From contig NZ_CP019304.1 of NCBI RefSeq assembly GCF_001969265.1, positions 1,736,001 to 1,800,000 of the forward strand: a stretch of DNA of 64,000 bases. Direction: 5' to 3'. The stretch comes from Arthrobacter sp. QXT-31 (GTDB taxonomy: Bacteria > Actinomycetota > Actinomycetes > Actinomycetales > Micrococcaceae). The position numbers and the translations under genes are program-made. The notes beneath the pieces are model-generated. The model saw only the letters and a list, made by a program, of their open reading frames with translations, was not told the DNA's origin and did not search any database. Positions 8,609-16,351 of the stretch are shown one piece after another (the stretch's first letter is position 1; the number at the start of each line of letters is the position of its first letter).

Positions 8609-8644
8609 GCGGCCGGGCCCGTTGCCCGGGACCCTGCGGCCCAG

Positions 8645-9103
8645 CTAGTGGCAGTTCGCGGACAGCCAGCTGGTCACGGGGGCCATGGCGGCTTCGAACT
8701 GGCCGTTGGAATACACGCTCTGGTCGGTGAGGCCCGCCAGCGCCACATCCTTCAGCTGCGTGAAGTCCGCCTTCAGCGCTTCCGGCGCCCGTTCCGCGGT
8801 CTCGGCCAGTTCCGCCTTCTTCTGCTCCAGTTCTGCAGTCTTGCCCTGTGCAGCGGAAAGCGGCAGCAGGGACGCGCCCGTGGCCTGGGTGGAGATGGCG
8901 TCGCACGCCTCGGCCGCCGAGGCGTAGCCGCCATACGGACCGGACGCCGCGCTGTCCGACGCCGTGGGGGCGGCGCTGCCGGCCGCCGTCGTGGTTGGTG
9001 AAGATGCCGACGGCCCATTGCCGGAGGCAGGCGCGGAGCAGGCGGTAAGTGCCGCTACGGCAAGAAGGGCGGTGGCGTACAGCGGGCGGGCAAGATGTTT
9101 CAC
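8645..9103 (-). CDS. secreted lipoprotein of unknown function
   Basis: A protein of about 152 residues. The hydrophobic N-terminus ends in a lipobox (AALTAC), then a Ser/Thr/Ala-rich linker (SGNGPSASSPTTTAAGS...) and a helical C-terminal domain with a charged coiled-coil-like stretch (LEQKKAELAETAERAPEALK) and a terminal SANCH. I chose the GTG at 9103 because AGGA lies 8-9 bases upstream; the ATG at 9112 sits directly on that AGGA. No family recognised. It is expected on the outer face of the membrane. Two Cys remain in the mature domain and could form a disulfide. Confidence 0.8.
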   Translation of the reverse strand: MKHLARPLYATALLAVAALTACSAPASGNGPSASSPTTTAAGSAAPTASDSAASGPYGGYASAAEACDAISTQATGASLLPLSAAQGKTAELEQKKAELAETAERAPEALKADFTQLKDVALAGLTDQSVYSNGQFEAAMAPVTSWLSANCH

Positions 9104-9291
9104 AGTTTCCATTCCTGGAGTGGTTTCGCCGCCTTCGGCGGCCTGGCTGGGCAGCCGAAGAACGCCTGCCCCCGTCCCCCGGCGTGCGAGTCTAGCCCGG
9201 CCGGCTGGCCTCTTTCCAAGTTGACAGGCCGGGTGCACTTTGCAGTCGGTTCAGGTTTTGGCCCCGTATATATGGAATGCAGACGCAGCAG

Positions 9292-9320
9292 AAGGCGCCC
9301 GGACCGGGTCCGGGCGCCTT
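9292..9320. terminator. 14-bp stem terminator downstream of levansucrase
   Basis: AAGGCGCCCGGACC (9292-9305) is followed after one base by its exact reverse complement (9307-9320). It lies 38 bases past the levansucrase stop on the minus strand. The stem is very stable; a weak T-rich run follows. Likely the levansucrase terminator. Confidence 0.7.
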
Positions 9321-9357
9321 CCGTCATTGCTTCAGCCTGTTATTGCTTCAGCACGGT

Positions 9358-10956
9358 CTACTTGTAGAGGCCGTTGCCGCCAACGTGGACGTTGGTGGGC
9401 AGGTAACCGAACGGGCCGAGGCCGTTCTTGCCGAAGGTCCGGTCAACCTTGGTGACGCCGTCCCGGAAGTTGATCTTCACGGTGGGCGACAGGGAGCCGC
9501 CGCGGACGCCGTTCACGTTGTCGATGAAGGACTGGACCAGGCCGCCCGGCTGCACGTAGTGCGAGTAGGCCTGGAACTGGCGGCCGTTCTGCTGCTGGGA
9601 GATGGTTCCGCTCGGGTTGTTGGCCGGCAGGTTCAGGTCGGTCGGGGACCCGAGCGCCAGGCCCGAGTTGTTCACCGGAAGGTAGTCGGAGCGGACGCCG
9701 TCGCCGACGAAACCGTAGACGCCGTCCGGGCCGCGCATGCCGTCGGCATAGGTGAACTGGTGGCTGATCGTGTACAGGTAGTACTTGTTCTTGCCATCCT
9801 CGTTCTGGATGAAGATCTGCGGGCGCTCAGTCTGGTCGTTCACGCAGTTCGCGGAGAGGATGGGCGGCAGGAACTTCCACTTGGTCAGGTCCTTGTTCTC
9901 GGCGACAGCCAGGCCCACGTTGCCGGTCTGGTAGTAGGCACCGGAGGAATTGACCTCGTTCAGGGACTCCGCGTTCGGGTCGCCCGGCCGGTAGCCCAGG
10001 TCCTCCTTCGTGCAGCGGTGCGAGCCGCGGTTGCCGGCGGTGTTGCCCTCGAAGACCATGAAGGTCTTGCCCGGATGCGCCGGATCGGCGAACGTGTACG
10101 GGTCGCGGAACGCGAAGCCCGGGTTCTGCTCCTTCGTCTGGTACATCTTGCCGTCCGGTTCGAGCAGCTTGGTGTGCTTGAAGCCGTCGAAGGTCACGCC
10201 ATTCTTGTCGGCGTGGATGTTGCCCAGTGCCTTTGCAATCGCGGCATCGGGGGCAATCCCGCCACCGCCGGCGTTGCGCTCGGCCACGTCATGGAAGGTG
10301 GTGGCCGTGTAGAACACGTTCACCTGGTTCCCCTGCATCAGGCGCGTGGAACCGGACCATTCGGTGTTGCCCACTGAGGCACCGTCCACGAACAGGTGTC
10401 CGCCGTAGTTCCACTTATCCTTGGCCGGGTCAGCGTTGGTCTTGCGGTAGAAGAAGCCGATGCGGGCGTTCCAGTGGCGCTGGTCGAAGTTGTATCCGGC
10501 ATGACGGTCCGCGACGAGGGAGAAGATGACATCCCAGCCCTTGTAGCTGATCTGGTTTGCATGTTCGTCCGTGAGGGACCAGGTGTCCCAGACCCAGACA
10601 TCCTCGTTCATGGTCGGGAAGTCCTCAGGGATCTCCGGCATGGTGACGTCGGGGCTCATGGAGTTCTGGCCCGGCGTTACGGTCGGGTCGCTCTGCGCCA
10701 TGATCTGCTTGGCGTCCGCACGGGTCCATTTGGACGTGAAGTCCGACGCCGGGTCGTAGGCCTTCTGCGTGTGGGGCGTCGGCAGGGGGAAGCCCGGAGT
10801 CGGCGCCGGCAGCTGGCTGCTCGACGGCGGATCAGACGGCTCGTTAGCCTGCGCCGAGGGAACGGCGAGGAACGCCGTGGCGGCGACAGTGGCCGCCAGA
10901 GCTGCGGCGGCGGGTCGCCACCGCAGCATCCGGGGGGTGTTGGGGTGCTTGTGCAT
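9358..10956 (-). CDS. secreted levansucrase (GH68)
   Basis: A 532-residue GH68 fructosyltransferase that would split sucrose outside the cell and polymerise or hydrolyse the fructose. The signal peptide ends ...PSAQA, with likely cleavage after A37. Catalytic residues are visible: nucleophile D124 (VWVWDTWSL), stabiliser D285 in the RDP motif (FRDPYTF) and acid/base E378 (DQTERPQ). I chose the ATG at 10956 (MHKHPN), preceded by GAGAAGAG, which gives a clean twin-positive signal peptide; upstream in-frame starts add a non-signal-like stretch. Transcribed alone, with two palindromic operator candidates 190-270 bases upstream and a strong hairpin downstream. Levansucrase rather than inulosucrase is likely but not certain. 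Confidence 0.94.
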   Translation of the reverse strand: MHKHPNTPRMLRWRPAAAALAATVAATAFLAVPSAQANEPSDPPSSSQLPAPTPGFPLPTPHTQKAYDPASDFTSKWTRADAKQIMAQSDPTVTPGQNSMSPDVTMPEIPEDFPTMNEDVWVWDTWSLTDEHANQISYKGWDVIFSLVADRHAGYNFDQRHWNARIGFFYRKTNADPAKDKWNYGGHLFVDGASVGNTEWSGSTRLMQGNQVNVFYTATTFHDVAERNAGGGGIAPDAAIAKALGNIHADKNGVTFDGFKHTKLLEPDGKMYQTKEQNPGFAFRDPYTFADPAHPGKTFMVFEGNTAGNRGSHRCTKEDLGYRPGDPNAESLNEVNSSGAYYQTGNVGLAVAENKDLTKWKFLPPILSANCVNDQTERPQIFIQNEDGKNKYYLYTISHQFTYADGMRGPDGVYGFVGDGVRSDYLPVNNSGLALGSPTDLNLPANNPSGTISQQQNGRQFQAYSHYVQPGGLVQSFIDNVNGVRGGSLSPTVKINFRDGVTKVDRTFGKNGLGPFGYLPTNVHVGGNGLYK

Positions 10957-11147
10957 GTTGTGCTCTTCTCGCGGAGTTATTTCGTGGAAGACGGGCAGCT
11001 GCCCTTTCCCCCGCACTCCGGAGACCCCGCTGACACGGCAGGCGTCATCGAGGACGCCGTTGTGTCGAGGGAAAAGCAGGGTTTGGGTAGGACCCCGCAT
11101 TGGGCGAGTGGAAATGTCATACATTTCGCGGCCCACACTCAACGCTA

Positions 11148-11159
11148 GACAACGTTGTC
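11148..11159. promoter_or_regulatory. palindrome GACAACGTTGTC, LacI-type operator candidate
   Basis: A perfect 12-bp palindrome with the central CG of LacI-family operators. It lies 192 bases upstream of the levansucrase ATG. A promoter-like TTGAGT...TATGAC lies just downstream on the minus strand, so a bound repressor could block it (inference). Confidence 0.6.
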
Positions 11160-11210
11160 AGCCGAGTTCAACACGGTTTTGGGCAGAAGCCCCCGGGAGG
11201 TGCCCATCTG

Positions 11211-11226
11211 ATGCAAGCGCTTGCAT
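11211..11226. promoter_or_regulatory. perfect 16-bp palindrome ATGCAAGCGCTTGCAT, LacI-type operator
   Basis: Matches the symmetric LacI/GalR/CcpA-like consensus TGCAAGCGCTTGCA exactly. It is 255 bases upstream of the levansucrase start and 52 bases from the other palindrome, about five DNA turns. It closely resembles the operator at 4265 (TGCAAGCG shared), so the same or a related regulator might bind both. Confidence 0.7.
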
Positions 11227-11331
11227 CTCGTTTGCGCGCGCGTGCCTCAGTTCAGGTTTGGAATCAAATGGGCCTTCATCAACGCGTCATCAATGGCCTT
11301 GGTCACACGCTTCCGGCCGTACCCTCCCCGG

Positions 11332-11545
11332 CCAAACGGGGCACTATGACACGGAACACGCCAGCCGCCGTCGTGATTTTCGGCGCGGCGCCCCAGAGTG
11401 ACACGACGGCCCGCCGCCGGCAGCCAGGGTCCAGCAGACGGGCGCCGCCCGGCCGAACAAAACGGGGCACTCCGACACAAACACGCCGGCGGCCGTCGGA
11501 ATTTACGACGGCGCTACCCCCAAAGTGCGTCAGGACGGCTCGCCG
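11332..11545. repeat. imperfect direct repeat pair of about 85 bp
   Basis: Copy 1 (about 11332-11416) and copy 2 (about 11458-11545) share ACGGGGCACT, CGACAC/TGACAC, AACACGCC, GCCGTCG, an AT-rich ATTT/TTTA step and a closing GGC(C/T)CGCCG, in the same order, separated by about 40 bases. Identity is roughly three quarters by eye. No gene overlaps them. Possibly members of a dispersed intergenic repeat family. Confidence 0.65.
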
Positions 11546-11588
11546 GGGGCAGAGAAAGGCGGAACGGGAAGAAAAGGAGGATACGAAA

Positions 11589-11622
11589 AAACCCCGCTGT
11601 TCCAAGTGGAACAGCGGGGTTT
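11589..11622 (-). terminator. rho-independent terminator of the tRNA operon
   Basis: AAACCCCGCTGTTCCA (11589-11604) and its exact complement (11607-11622) form a 16-bp stem. Read on the minus strand it is followed by TTTTT, and it begins 4 bases past the CCA end of tRNA-Phe. Confidence 0.92.
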
Positions 11623-11625
11623 AGC

Positions 11626-11701
11626 TGGTGGCTCCGACCGGCGTCGATCCGGTGACCTTTCGATTTTCAGTCGAACGCTCTACCAACTGAGCTACAGAGC
11701 C
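11626..11701 (-). tRNA. tRNA-Phe (GAA), CCA encoded
   Basis: 76 bases on the minus strand: GGCTCTG acceptor, D arm AGCTCAGTTGGTAGAGC, anticodon loop CTGAAAA with anticodon GAA, T arm GGATCGACGCC-like, and encoded CCA. Last of three tRNAs in the operon. Confidence 0.96.
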
Positions 11702-11749
11702 TAGGTGACGTGTCACCATGACGGCCGGAATTTCTTCCGGCAATCAAAG

Positions 11750-11823
11750 CGACCCTGACGGGACTTGAACCCGCGACCTCCGCCGTGACAGGGCGGCGCG
11801 CTAACCAACTGCGCTACAGGGCC
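11750..11823 (-). tRNA. tRNA-Asp (GTC)
   Basis: 74 bases on the minus strand: acceptor GGCCCTG paired with CAGGGTC, anticodon loop CTGTCAC with anticodon GTC, T loop GGTTCAAGTCC, discriminator G. CCA is not encoded. Confidence 0.96.
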
Positions 11824-11917
11824 TTGCTATTTCTTGCTTTCCGCGGTATCTCTACCGCGTTTTTTCAAGGACTCCAGCCTACCAGACTTTTTTGCCTGCT
11901 TTGACCACTTCCTTGCG

Positions 11918-11990
11918 TACCCCCAACGGGATTCGAACCCGTGCCGCCGCCGTGAAAGGGCGGTGTCCTAGGCCGCTAGACGATGGGGGC
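11918..11990 (-). tRNA. tRNA-Glu (TTC)
   Basis: 73 bases on the minus strand: acceptor GCCCCCA paired with TGGGGGT, anticodon loop CTTTCAC with anticodon TTC, T loop GGTTCGAATCC. CCA is not encoded. First tRNA of the Glu-Asp-Phe operon. Confidence 0.96.
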
Positions 11991-12081
11991 TTGGACTCGA
12001 TCTGGCTGAACAAGGGCAAAAATAAAGGGCCGAAGCCTTTCGTTCTTGTCCTTTCGTGTTCCTCCGAACCGGACGTCTAAA

Positions 12082-12110
12082 ACTATAGAGCCTAGGCAGG
12101 GAATATCCAA
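12082..12110 (-). promoter_or_regulatory. sigma-70 type promoter of the tRNA operon
   Basis: On the minus strand TTGGAT (12110-12105) and TATAGT (12087-12082) are separated by 17 bases, close to the vegetative consensus. The -10 ends 91 bases before tRNA-Glu. Confidence 0.75.
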
Positions 12111-12231
12111 AATCGGGGCTACGGCCACCCAAACGGCAGGCGAATGCAGGCCCGCCAGAATGGCAGTTTCTTGGTGAGACATGACCGATTTCCGCCAGCC
12201 ATGGGACGGGCAGCGGAACTAGATTGGCACC

Positions 12232-13164
12232 ATGGCATCTTCCGCCGGCACAAGCCCCCTGCAGCCCCACTCCGAACTGAACACGCACCAGCCCCGGGGG
12301 CGCGTGAGCCCGCTGGGGGTCGCCGCCGTCGTGGTGACCGTGGTCCTCTGGGCCTCAGCCTTCGTGGGCATCCGCGCCGTGGGCCCAAGCTTCTCCCCCG
12401 GAGCCCTGACGCTGGGGCGGCTGGCGATCGCCGCCGTCGTGCTGGGCGCGGTGGTGCTTCCCAAGCTGCGGGTGCTGCCACGGGGACGCGAGTGGTGGCC
12501 AATTCTCGCCTACGGCGTCATGTGGTTCGCCGGGTACAACGTGGCGCTCAACGCCGCGGAGCATTCGCTCGACGCCGGAACCAGCGCGCTGCTCATCAAC
12601 GTGAACCCCATCCTGGTGGCCGTGATGGCAGGCATCATCCTCAAGGAGGGTTTCCCGCGCTGGCTGATCATCGGCAGCCTGGTGGCATTCGGCGGCGTCG
12701 CGGTCATCGCCTTGGGTTCGGGGACGCGTTCGACGGCGGACGTGGCAGGCGTGCTGCTTTGCCTCCTCGCTGCTGCACTCGCCGCCGTGAGCGTCATCAT
12801 CCAGAAGCCCGTCCTGCGCAAGTTTCCGGCGGGGCAGGCCACGTGGTTCGGAATCATGGTGGGCCTGATCTGCTGCCTTCCCTTCGCCGGTCAGCTGGGG
12901 CAGGAACTGCAGGCCGCCCCGCTGCCGGCCACCCTTGGCCTGGTCTACCTGGGCATCTTTCCCACTGCCATCGCCTTCACCACCTGGGCCTACGCCCTGT
13001 CATTGATTGATGCCGGCAAACTCGCCGCCACCACGTACCTCGTGCCTGGCACCACGGTGCTGATCTCATGGCTGGTGCTCAGCGAAATCCCCAGCGCCTG
13101 GGGGCTCGTGGGCGGTGCCATCTGCCTTCTCGGCGTGGGCCTGACCCGGCGCAGATCCCGCTAA
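12232..13164 (+). CDS. EamA-family (DMT) transporter
   Basis: A 310-residue membrane protein with about ten helices in two EamA repeats (about residues 25-150 and 165-305), e.g. VVTVVLWASAFVGIRAVGP and GTSALLINVNPILVAVMAG in the first and AFTTWAYALSLIDAGKLAA in the second. Such drug/metabolite transporters usually export small metabolites; the substrate cannot be read from sequence. The next gene begins 9 bases after its stop on the same strand. Confidence 0.93.
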   Translation: MASSAGTSPLQPHSELNTHQPRGRVSPLGVAAVVVTVVLWASAFVGIRAVGPSFSPGALTLGRLAIAAVVLGAVVLPKLRVLPRGREWWPILAYGVMWFAGYNVALNAAEHSLDAGTSALLINVNPILVAVMAGIILKEGFPRWLIIGSLVAFGGVAVIALGSGTRSTADVAGVLLCLLAAALAAVSVIIQKPVLRKFPAGQATWFGIMVGLICCLPFAGQLGQELQAAPLPATLGLVYLGIFPTAIAFTTWAYALSLIDAGKLAATTYLVPGTTVLISWLVLSEIPSAWGLVGGAICLLGVGLTRRRSR

Positions 13165-13173
13165 AGTTTTGGT

Positions 13174-13602
13174 ATGCCCGCAAACCTGCCACCCGGCCTC
13201 CCGATCGTGCCGCAGGGAGACGGCGAACCTTCGGGTTTCGACATGTCCGAGGCCGACTTCGAAGCCGCCGTCAGCGACGCCCTGGAGCAGCTTCCGGCCG
13301 AGGTGGCGCGGGCCATGGACAACGTGGCGGTGTTCATCGACGACGACTACGTTCCGCAGCCCGGCGAGGACCCGGACACCGTACTCCTGGGACTGTACGA
13401 GGGCGTTCCGCTGACCGAGCGCGACTCATGGTGGGATGCGGGTTCCCTGCCCGACCGCATCACCATCTACCGCCAGCCGATCCTGGACATCTGCTCCTCG
13501 CGCGAGGACGTGGTGGATGAGGTGGCGGTCACGGTGATCCACGAGATTGCCCACCACTTCGGAATCGACGACCAGCGGCTTCACGAACTCGGTTGGGACT
13601 AG
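13174..13602 (+). CDS. metallopeptidase-family protein (zincin-like)
   Basis: A 142-residue cytoplasmic protein with a zinc-binding HEIAH motif (residues 123-127, VTVIHEIAHHFGI), followed by a conserved LHELGW end. This is the usual form of the small actinobacterial metallopeptidase family (DUF1025-like). It has no signal peptide. It lacks a Shine-Dalgarno sequence and begins 9 bases after the EamA stop, so it is probably read by coupling. Physiological substrate unknown. Confidence 0.88.
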   Translation: MPANLPPGLPIVPQGDGEPSGFDMSEADFEAAVSDALEQLPAEVARAMDNVAVFIDDDYVPQPGEDPDTVLLGLYEGVPLTERDSWWDAGSLPDRITIYRQPILDICSSREDVVDEVAVTVIHEIAHHFGIDDQRLHELGWD

Positions 13603-13612
13603 CCTTGTAGGC

Positions 13613-14533
13613 ATGGGACACGACCACAACCACGCCCACAGCCTTACGGCCACGGGGAGGCATCGCAGCCGGCTGATGGCGGTCCTGGCCATCACCCTCT
13701 CCGTGATGGTGATCCAGGTGGTCGGGTCCCTGTTGTCAGGTTCCCTCGCCCTGCTGGCCGACGCGGGCCACATGCTTTCTGACGCTGCCGGTGTCTTCAT
13801 CGCCCTGATGGCCGCTTGGATCGCGGCGCTGCCGGCCAGCCATCTGCGGACCTACGGCTACCAGCGGGCGGAAGTGCTGGCCGCGCTTGCCAACGCCCTG
13901 ATCCTGGTGGTCGTGTCGGCAGTCATCTTTACCGAGGCGATCCGGCGCATTGGCTCTGCGCCCGAGGTGCACACCGACATCATGCTGTACGCCGCCGTCC
14001 TGGGCGCGGCCGCGAACCTCGTTTCCCTGCTGATCCTGCGCAAGGCCCAGCAGGAAAGCCTCAACGTCCGCGGCGCCTACCTGGAAGTGCTCGGCGACCT
14101 GCTCGGCTCGTTCGCCGTGATTGCCGCTGCCCTTGTAATCAAGTTCACCGGCTATCTGGCAGCGGACACCATCGCGTCCGTGATCATTGCCGCGATGATC
14201 CTGCCCCGGGCCTGGCACCTGCTCCGCGATGTGGTCGATGTCCTGCTGGAGGCCACCCCGAAGGGCGTGGAAGTCAGCATGATCCGCGAACACATCCTTT
14301 CGGTGACTGGCGTGGTGGCCGTCCACGACATCCACATCTGGACCATCACGTCAGGCGTGCCGGTGTTTTCCGCCCATGTGGTGGTGGAGGACGAGATGCT
14401 GAACGCCAAGGGCACGGACCAGGTCCTGGACAAGCTCACCAGCTGCCTGGGCTCGCATTTCGACACCGAACACTGCACGTTCCAGCTGGAACCCGCCAGC
14501 CACTCAGAGCACGAATCGCGCCAGCACGCCTGA
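13613..14533 (+). CDS. cation diffusion facilitator, CzcD/ZitB-like
   Basis: A 306-residue divalent metal exporter (likely Zn, Co or Cd). The N-terminus is His-rich (MGHDHNHAHS), six membrane helices follow, with the metal-site pattern LLADAGHMLSDAAGV in helix II and a matching EVLGDLLGS in helix V. A C-terminal cytoplasmic domain (HDIHIWTITSGVPVFSAHVVV) and a His-rich tail (SHSEHESRQHA) end the protein. I chose the ATG at 13613 because the His-rich start is characteristic; it lies 10 bases after the previous stop. Confidence 0.95.
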   Translation: MGHDHNHAHSLTATGRHRSRLMAVLAITLSVMVIQVVGSLLSGSLALLADAGHMLSDAAGVFIALMAAWIAALPASHLRTYGYQRAEVLAALANALILVVVSAVIFTEAIRRIGSAPEVHTDIMLYAAVLGAAANLVSLLILRKAQQESLNVRGAYLEVLGDLLGSFAVIAAALVIKFTGYLAADTIASVIIAAMILPRAWHLLRDVVDVLLEATPKGVEVSMIREHILSVTGVVAVHDIHIWTITSGVPVFSAHVVVEDEMLNAKGTDQVLDKLTSCLGSHFDTEHCTFQLEPASHSEHESRQHA

Positions 14534-14612
14534 CGTTTCGCTGGCGGTTTGCGCTTTAGCCGTATTGCAACACGCCCAAGCGCCTCCCGGCGAATGACAC
14601 TGCTGTTGTTTA

Positions 14613-14627
14613 TGTTATTGATGTGAC
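14613..14627. promoter_or_regulatory. TGTTAYNNNNGTGAC motif upstream of the NlpC/P60 gene
   Basis: TGTTATTGATGTGAC lies 117 bases before the NlpC/P60 start. The same pattern occurs twice before the gene at 40801. It may be a response-regulator site; resemblance to GTNAC-type direct repeats bound by MtrA is an inference. Confidence 0.45.
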
Positions 14628-14743
14628 CAGTGTTGCCAAAGTGGCAATTGGGCACCTAACCTCAGAGGGCTGGGCATCTCCTGGGGCGCATTTCCGTGCT
14701 GCCTCCCGTTCCGTTCGCCCCGCCCTGACTTGCGAGGTTACGA

Positions 14744-16285
14744 ATGGGTTTGACCGGCTCTGGCCGCACGACGGCGGTCCTGTGCACCGCCGTCGTCCTC
14801 TTTGGAACCCTTGCGGCACCCGCACGCGCTGACCGGGCACTTGCAGTAACGCCCTCGTTGGTCCTTGCGGCAGCAGCCCTGACGGTTCCGGCAGCGCCGG
14901 AGACACCCTCCCCCGCGGACATCGCTGCCGCCAAGTCCAGTGAAAGTGCGACGGCGGCAAAGGTTTCCGACATTGAGGGCATCCTCGCCGACGCCGCGGC
15001 GGCGCAGGAGGTCACGTTCGCGCGTACCCTCGAAGCCAACAACGCCTACAGCAATGCCCTCGTTGAGCTGAAGACGAGGTCCGAGGCCGCCGCGGTGGCC
15101 ACGGCAAGGGCCGCTGCCGCGGACAAGGAACAGTCCAGGAGCCGGAAGGCCGTGGGGCAGCTGGCCGGGGACCTGTACCGGAACGGCGGCCTCAATCCGG
15201 AGCTGAGCGGACTGGTCACCGGAACGGGCGACGTGCTCGCCAAGGCTGCAACGCTGCAGGCCCTGACCGCCGGCCGAAGCAGGGCCTTCGCAGAAGCCGA
15301 AACCACCGCCGCCGCTGCAGAATCACTCACCGCCGCTGCCGCCGACGCGCAGCGCGCGGCAGACGACGCCGCAAAAACCGCCGAGACCCTCAAGGCCCAG
15401 GCGGACCAGGCCAATGCAGCCCAGGCGAAGGCGGTGGCGGATGCCAGGGCACAGCGGACTGTCCTCGTGGGGCAGCTCGCCACGCTGCGCAACACGACGG
15501 CGGCACTGGAGTCCGCCCGCGTGGACGGCCTGGAGCGCCAGCGCCAGCAGGCCCGCCTTGCCGCCGTGACTGCTGCCGCCGAACGTGCTGCCGCAGCCCA
15601 GGCCGTGGCGGACAAGGCAGCTGCAGGAAGCGCTGAGGCGTCCGGCGGCGGGACTGCGCCGTCGGTGGACCGGGCCGCTTCAGCGCCTGCAGCGACGCCG
15701 GCCCGGCGGGATCCTGCCCCTGCCGCTCCGGCCCCAGCCGATCCTGCCCCGGTGCGCCCGGCTCCCGCGCCTGCGGCTCCGGCCCCGGCTCCCGTACGGC
15801 CGGTCCCGGCTCCCGCGCCGGCACAGCCGGCACCCGTACGGCCAGCACCTGCCCCGGCCCCTGCTCCGGTTCAGCCGGCTCCTGCTCCGGTTCAGCCCGG
15901 CCCGTCTCCTAGCGGCTCCAACCAGGCGGCCATTTCCGTGGCCATGGCCAAGGTGGGCTCGCCGTACTTCTACCAGTACGGCGGCAACGGCGCGTACGGT
16001 TTCGACTGTTCGGGCCTGGTCCAGAACGCGTTCGCAGCCATCGGAAAGCAACTTCCGCGCACCGCTGCGGAGCAGTTCGCCCAGGCGCCCGTCCACGTTC
16101 CCCTGTCCCAGGCCCAGCCCGGGGATCTCCTGGTCTGGGGATCCGCCCCGGGTTTCTACCATGTGGCGATTTACCTCGGCGGCGGCAAGGTGGTCCAGGC
16201 GCTGAACCCGTCCGCGGGCATCACCGTCACGGAACTGAGCATGATGGCCGGCATGCAGCTGCACCCGGTCGCTGCACGGTACTGA
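14744..16285 (+). CDS. secreted NlpC/P60 cell-wall hydrolase with coiled coil and Pro/Ala linker
   Basis: A 513-residue predicted peptidoglycan endopeptidase. A signal peptide (TTAVLCTAVVLFGTLAAPARA) is followed by a long Ala-rich coiled coil (about residues 65-300) resembling RipA/PcsB hydrolases, then a Pro/Ala linker (about 310-395) of repeated PAPAPAP blocks. The C-terminal NlpC/P60 domain has catalytic C422 (YGFDCSGLV) and H473 (FYHVAIY). It would cut stem peptides during growth or division; the coiled coil may autoinhibit it or bind a partner. Transcribed alone; the RBS is weak and the upstream region holds the TGTTAY motif. Confidence 0.93.
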   Translation: MGLTGSGRTTAVLCTAVVLFGTLAAPARADRALAVTPSLVLAAAALTVPAAPETPSPADIAAAKSSESATAAKVSDIEGILADAAAAQEVTFARTLEANNAYSNALVELKTRSEAAAVATARAAAADKEQSRSRKAVGQLAGDLYRNGGLNPELSGLVTGTGDVLAKAATLQALTAGRSRAFAEAETTAAAAESLTAAAADAQRAADDAAKTAETLKAQADQANAAQAKAVADARAQRTVLVGQLATLRNTTAALESARVDGLERQRQQARLAAVTAAAERAAAAQAVADKAAAGSAEASGGGTAPSVDRAASAPAATPARRDPAPAAPAPADPAPVRPAPAPAAPAPAPVRPVPAPAPAQPAPVRPAPAPAPAPVQPAPAPVQPGPSPSGSNQAAISVAMAKVGSPYFYQYGGNGAYGFDCSGLVQNAFAAIGKQLPRTAAEQFAQAPVHVPLSQAQPGDLLVWGSAPGFYHVAIYLGGGKVVQALNPSAGITVTELSMMAGMQLHPVAARY

Positions 16286-16336
16286 TCCCAGCCGGGCTGA
16301 TCCCGGCCCGCTGATCCCGGCCGGACTGATCCCGGC
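16281..16336 (+). repeat. four tandem copies of CTGATCCCGGCC beginning at the stop codon
   Basis: Units of 14-15 bases start at about 16282, 16296, 16310 and 16325. The TGA in the first is the stop codon of the NlpC/P60 gene; later copies repeat TGATCCCGGC outside the gene. It looks like slipped-strand duplication of the gene end. Confidence 0.85.
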
Positions 16337-16351
16337 ACAAGACGGAAAACC

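Larger units (their letters stand above)
11143..11588. other. non-coding stretch: levansucrase leader, operators and direct repeat
   Basis: About 445 bases with no convincing gene. It holds two LacI-type palindromes (11148-11159 and 11211-11226) and an imperfect direct repeat pair (11332-11545). Open frames here translate the repeat in several phases and show no codon bias or family resemblance. Confidence 0.6.

Noticed and set aside
11247..11605. Open frames on both strands across the direct repeats before the tRNA operon
   Set aside because: They change frame with the repeat, lack RBS and codon bias, and match no family; best read as non-coding DNA.
14534..14743. A c-di-AMP (ydaO) riboswitch upstream of the NlpC/P60 gene
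   Set aside because: Such genes often have one, but I could not find the conserved core or paired stems in this leader.
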